Shown one piece after another: positions 61,781 to 64,000 of a stretch of DNA of 64,000 nt. The notes beneath the pieces were generated by a model. It did not search any database. It was not told the origin of the DNA and saw only the letters and a program-made list of their open reading frames with translations. Each line of letters opens with the position of its first letter. Positions within the stretch are counted from its first letter, which is position 1. The stretch lies in assembly GCA_045106735.1 (NCBI GenBank), contig JBGCEZ010000004.1:1-64000 (forward strand). Direction: 5' to 3'. A program made the position numbers and the translations under genes. This DNA comes from JBGCEZ01 sp045106735. GTDB taxonomy: Bacteria > Planctomycetota > Phycisphaerae > Phycisphaerales > SM1A02.

Positions 61781-62700
61781 AGCCGAGCGTCGGGCGCACC
61801 GCGGTCCTGACCACGGCGGCGATGGCGGCCTTTGCCGCGAATTCGCTGCTGTGCCGGGCCGCGCTGCGCGAGCCGCTCATCGGCGCCGAAGCGTTCACGC
61901 TGGTGCGGGTGGCGAGTGGGGCGGCGGTTCTGGCCCTGCTCGTGGCCGGCCGCCGCGGTTCGCCGCTGGCCCGCGGAGGCTGGGCCGGGGCGACGATGCT
62001 CGTGCTCTACGCGGCCGGGTTCTCGCTCGCGTATCGCTCGCTGCCGGCGGGCACGGGCGCGCTGATCCTCTTTGGCACGGTGCAGGTCACGATGCTCGGT
62101 TGGAGCGTGTACCGGGCCGACGGTCCGCGGCCGCGCGAGTGGTGCGGCCTGGTGGCCGCGACCAGCGGTCTGGTGGTGCTGAATCTGCCGGCGCTCGCCG
62201 CGCCGCCGCTCGGCGGCGCGCTGCTCATGGCCGCGGCCGGCGTTGGATGGGGGGCGTACTCGCTGATCGGGCGCGGCTCGACCGATCCCCTCGGCGATTC
62301 GGCCGGGAACTTTGTCCGCGGCGTGCCGCTGGCCGGCGTGGCCGCGGCCGCGGGCTGGATGCTGGGGGCGGGCGGGGGCGGCGCCGCAGTGCCGGATGCA
62401 ATGATGGGGAGCGCTGCGGGCGGGGGAGCCAATGCACTGGCCTCGGCCACGGCCCGGGGCGTGGGGCTGGCCATCGCGTCCGGGGCGCTCACCAGCGGCG
62501 TTGGCTACGCCATCTGGTACGCCGCCCTTCGCGGACTCACGCGGGTGCGGGCCGGCCTCATCCAGCTCTCGGTCCCGGTGCTGGCCGCGGCGGCGGGCGT
62601 GGTTCTTCTGGATGAACCGATCAGTCTCGGGCTCGTCGTCGCCTCGGCCCTGATCCTCGGCGGCGTCGCGGTGGCGCTGGTCCCGCGGCGGGGCGACTGA
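61777..62700 (+). CDS. DMT/EamA-family transporter
   Basis: 307 residues, GTG 61777 overlapping the POT gene (GTGA). About ten membrane helices in two EamA-like halves (AAMAAFAANSLLCRAAL; LIEAALILFG-type and the second half GLAIASGALTSGVGYAIWYAALRGL, LIQLSVPVLAAAAGVVLLDEP). The final GDE-like motif LLDEP before the last helices is usual. Substrate unknown; may export the product of peptide or amino-acid uptake. A Gly/Ala-rich cytosolic loop lies near residues 195-220. Confidence 0.87.
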   Translation: MKPSVGRTAVLTTAAMAAFAANSLLCRAALREPLIGAEAFTLVRVASGAAVLALLVAGRRGSPLARGGWAGATMLVLYAAGFSLAYRSLPAGTGALILFGTVQVTMLGWSVYRADGPRPREWCGLVAATSGLVVLNLPALAAPPLGGALLMAAAGVGWGAYSLIGRGSTDPLGDSAGNFVRGVPLAGVAAAAGWMLGAGGGGAAVPDAMMGSAAGGGANALASATARGVGLAIASGALTSGVGYAIWYAALRGLTRVRAGLIQLSVPVLAAAAGVVLLDEPISLGLVVASALILGGVAVALVPRRGD

Positions 62701-63098
62701 GGCCGAGGGCGGGGCTGCGTTCAGGGGCCAGGGCCCGGCCGGAGCCGAGGCTCGGGGCGCGGCCGGCCATCACGGCCATCGACCGCGGCCCGGCGGACGA
62801 TTGTGGGCGCGATCGGAACATTTTCGGGGTCCGGCCGGTTCGCCCCGCGAGGCAATGCATCGCCCGGCCGATATTCGGACGGACGGATGCACGGATTCGG
62901 CGGGCTCGCGGCCGGTTGACTGGCCGACGGCTGGTTCGGCGGGCCGATCGCCCGCCACGGCCCGGGAACCGCTCCCGATTGCCGCATCCGATCGCCCACG
63001 CGGAGCGATCCTTTTCGGGAGACGGTTCGCCCCGTCTCGTGGCCCCATTGGAGGGGCCCGATCCGCCCGCCGAGCCTATGGTTGAGCCAGGAGTCCCC
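62701..63098. other. 398-bp intergenic region before the Msr gene
   Basis: No gene supported. It should hold the promoter for the msr gene on the plus strand. GC-rich with several ccggcc palindromes; no obvious terminator for the DMT gene. Confidence 0.4.
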
Positions 63099-64000
63099 AT
63101 GCTGCGAATCATGACCAACATCGGAGCCGGCGTCGCCGGTCTCGCCGCGCCGCTCGCCTTGCTGTGGGCGATGGGGCTTCCCGCGTCCGCCGCCCCCGGG
63201 GACGGCGGGAACCGCCACTACACGCTGGCTCCCAAGGCGGTCGACGCCGACGGGACCAAGGAGAAGGCAAACGTGTCCGACGCATCCAAGGCATCCGGTC
63301 GCATCATCTCGCGATCCGGGTACGACGTGACCCCGCTCACCGATGCCCAGAAAGCCCCGCTGATCGCCAAACTCACGCCCGAGCAGTACCGCATCACCCA
63401 GAAGGCCGGCACCGAAGCTGCCTTCTGCGGCACGCTGCTCGACAACAAGCTCGAGGGCTTCTACGGCTGCGTGGTCTGCAACCTGCCGCTCTTCGACAGC
63501 GATGACAAGTTCGTCTCCGGCACCGGATGGCCGAGCTTTACGACCACCACCGATCGGCAGCACGTCCACGGCGAAGTCGACAAGACCTTCGGCATGGTGC
63601 GCACCGAGATCCTCTGTGCCCGCTGCGACGCCCACCTCGGCCACGTCTTTGAGGACGGCCCCAAGCCGACCGGACTCCGGTTCTGTTTGAACAGTGAAGC
63701 GATGACGTTCTTCGAACGCGGCCGCGAGCTGCCGGTCGGCGCCCGCCCGGTCGCCACCGAGACGGCGTACTTCGCCGGCGGTTGCTTCTGGGGCGTCGAG
63801 CACTACTTCCAGAAGGGCGATGGCGTCATCGATGTGTCCAGCGGATACATGAACGGCACCACCAAGAATCCGACGTACAAGGACATCACGACCGGAGCCA
63901 CCGGCCACGCGGAAGCGGTCAAGGTCGTCTTTGATCCCACGCGGATCAGCTACGAGACGCTGCTGGAAGCGTTCTTCATCATGCACGATCCGACCACGCT
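63099..64000 (+). CDS. Exported MsrB-MsrA fusion (methionine sulfoxide reductase), truncated by window end
   Basis: 300 codons visible, continuing past 64000. A signal peptide (about 8-32, AGVAGLAAPLALLWAMGLPASAA) directs it out of the cytoplasm. MsrB comes first: zinc Cys pairs CVVC and CARC, SGTGWPSF, and the catalytic Cys196 in RFCLNS. MsrA follows: GGCFWG with catalytic Cys229, then GYMNG and GHAEAVKV. It reduces both R- and S-methionine sulfoxide in exported proteins. The order B then A is the reverse of the MsrA-MsrB part of Neisseria PilB. GGAG precedes ATG 63099. The 3' end is missing. Confidence 0.93.
   Translation, partial: MLRIMTNIGAGVAGLAAPLALLWAMGLPASAAPGDGGNRHYTLAPKAVDADGTKEKANVSDASKASGRIISRSGYDVTPLTDAQKAPLIAKLTPEQYRITQKAGTEAAFCGTLLDNKLEGFYGCVVCNLPLFDSDDKFVSGTGWPSFTTTTDRQHVHGEVDKTFGMVRTEILCARCDAHLGHVFEDGPKPTGLRFCLNSEAMTFFERGRELPVGARPVATETAYFAGGCFWGVEHYFQKGDGVIDVSSGYMNGTTKNPTYKDITTGATGHAEAVKVVFDPTRISYETLLEAFFIMHDPTT

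Noticed and set aside
1..64000. tRNA, rRNA, CRISPR, transposase, phage gene or riboswitch
   Set aside because: Read for these on both strands; no anticodon-arm/T-loop pattern, no direct-repeat/spacer series and no recognisable transposase or known riboswitch core seen.

Overview
The window is GC-rich bacterial chromosome, very probably from a planctomycete of the class Phycisphaerae or a close relative. The evidence is the set of exported proteins ending in paired EF-hand-like 'D-x-(D/N)-G-(D/N)-G...D-x-x-DLL..L.A(W/F)G.C' segments, a PEP-CTERM-like protein with a VPGPAG motif, Gram-negative envelope genes (lptD, an lpxL-type acyltransferase), many GTG starts and many 4-base GTGA/ATGA gene overlaps. 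I see no tRNA, rRNA, CRISPR array, transposase or phage gene. Placement comes from protein character only, not from a database search.

Layout. 0-5.2 kb: a homogentisate 1,2-dioxygenase-like gene overlapping a membrane-anchored protein of unknown function, then an exported beta-helix protein. 5.4-9.3 kb: lptD, divergent from a PEP-CTERM-like gene whose upstream region carries four 13-bp tandem repeats. 9.4-13.3 kb: a ribH-nusB-ftsY operon and a divergent UbiA-family prenyltransferase with an unusual loop. 13.9-15.6 kb: a sigma-54 activator. 15.7-23.1 kb: four exported genes on the minus strand with cohesin-like, HYR-like and dockerin-like parts; two are large paralogues. 23.1-28.1 kb: a reduced division and cell-wall cluster (rsmH, LysM protein, ftsL-like, ftsI). 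28.3-31.1 kb: an SppA-type lipoprotein peptidase and an S41-like protein that has lost its nucleophile. 31.3-35.6 kb: sucA-sucB. 35.8-41.8 kb: a lipoprotein, an exported five-haem cytochrome with a dockerin-like end, a lone FliN-like protein and a GH15 glucosidase. 41.9-46.5 kb: a surE operon with two zinc-ribbon membrane proteins, divergent from mnmC. 46.9-52.2 kb: another beta-helix/dockerin protein, an lpxL-receiver pair and a membrane coiled-coil protein with a BRCT-like region. 52.8-57.3 kb: an SGNH lipoprotein, ECF sigma and anti-sigma pair, and a GspE/PilB-type ATPase. 57.9-64 kb: lysine 6-aminotransferase, a POT transporter with a large discoidin-like insert, a DMT transporter, and an exported MsrB-MsrA fusion cut by the window end.

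How it fits together. Core genes (sucAB, ribH-nusB-ftsY, rsmH-ftsI, lptD, lpxL, surE, mnmC) are mixed with a large exported-protein repertoire. Seven proteins of otherwise unrelated architecture share the dockerin-like C-terminal segment, in one case on a multihaem cytochrome. This suggests a common surface-sorting or calcium-folding tag and is the strongest candidate for something undescribed. A second theme is domain insertion: low-complexity inserts in UbiA, RsmH and the NusB tail, and a folded discoidin-like insert in the peptide transporter. Rho-independent terminators are visible after many transcription units.
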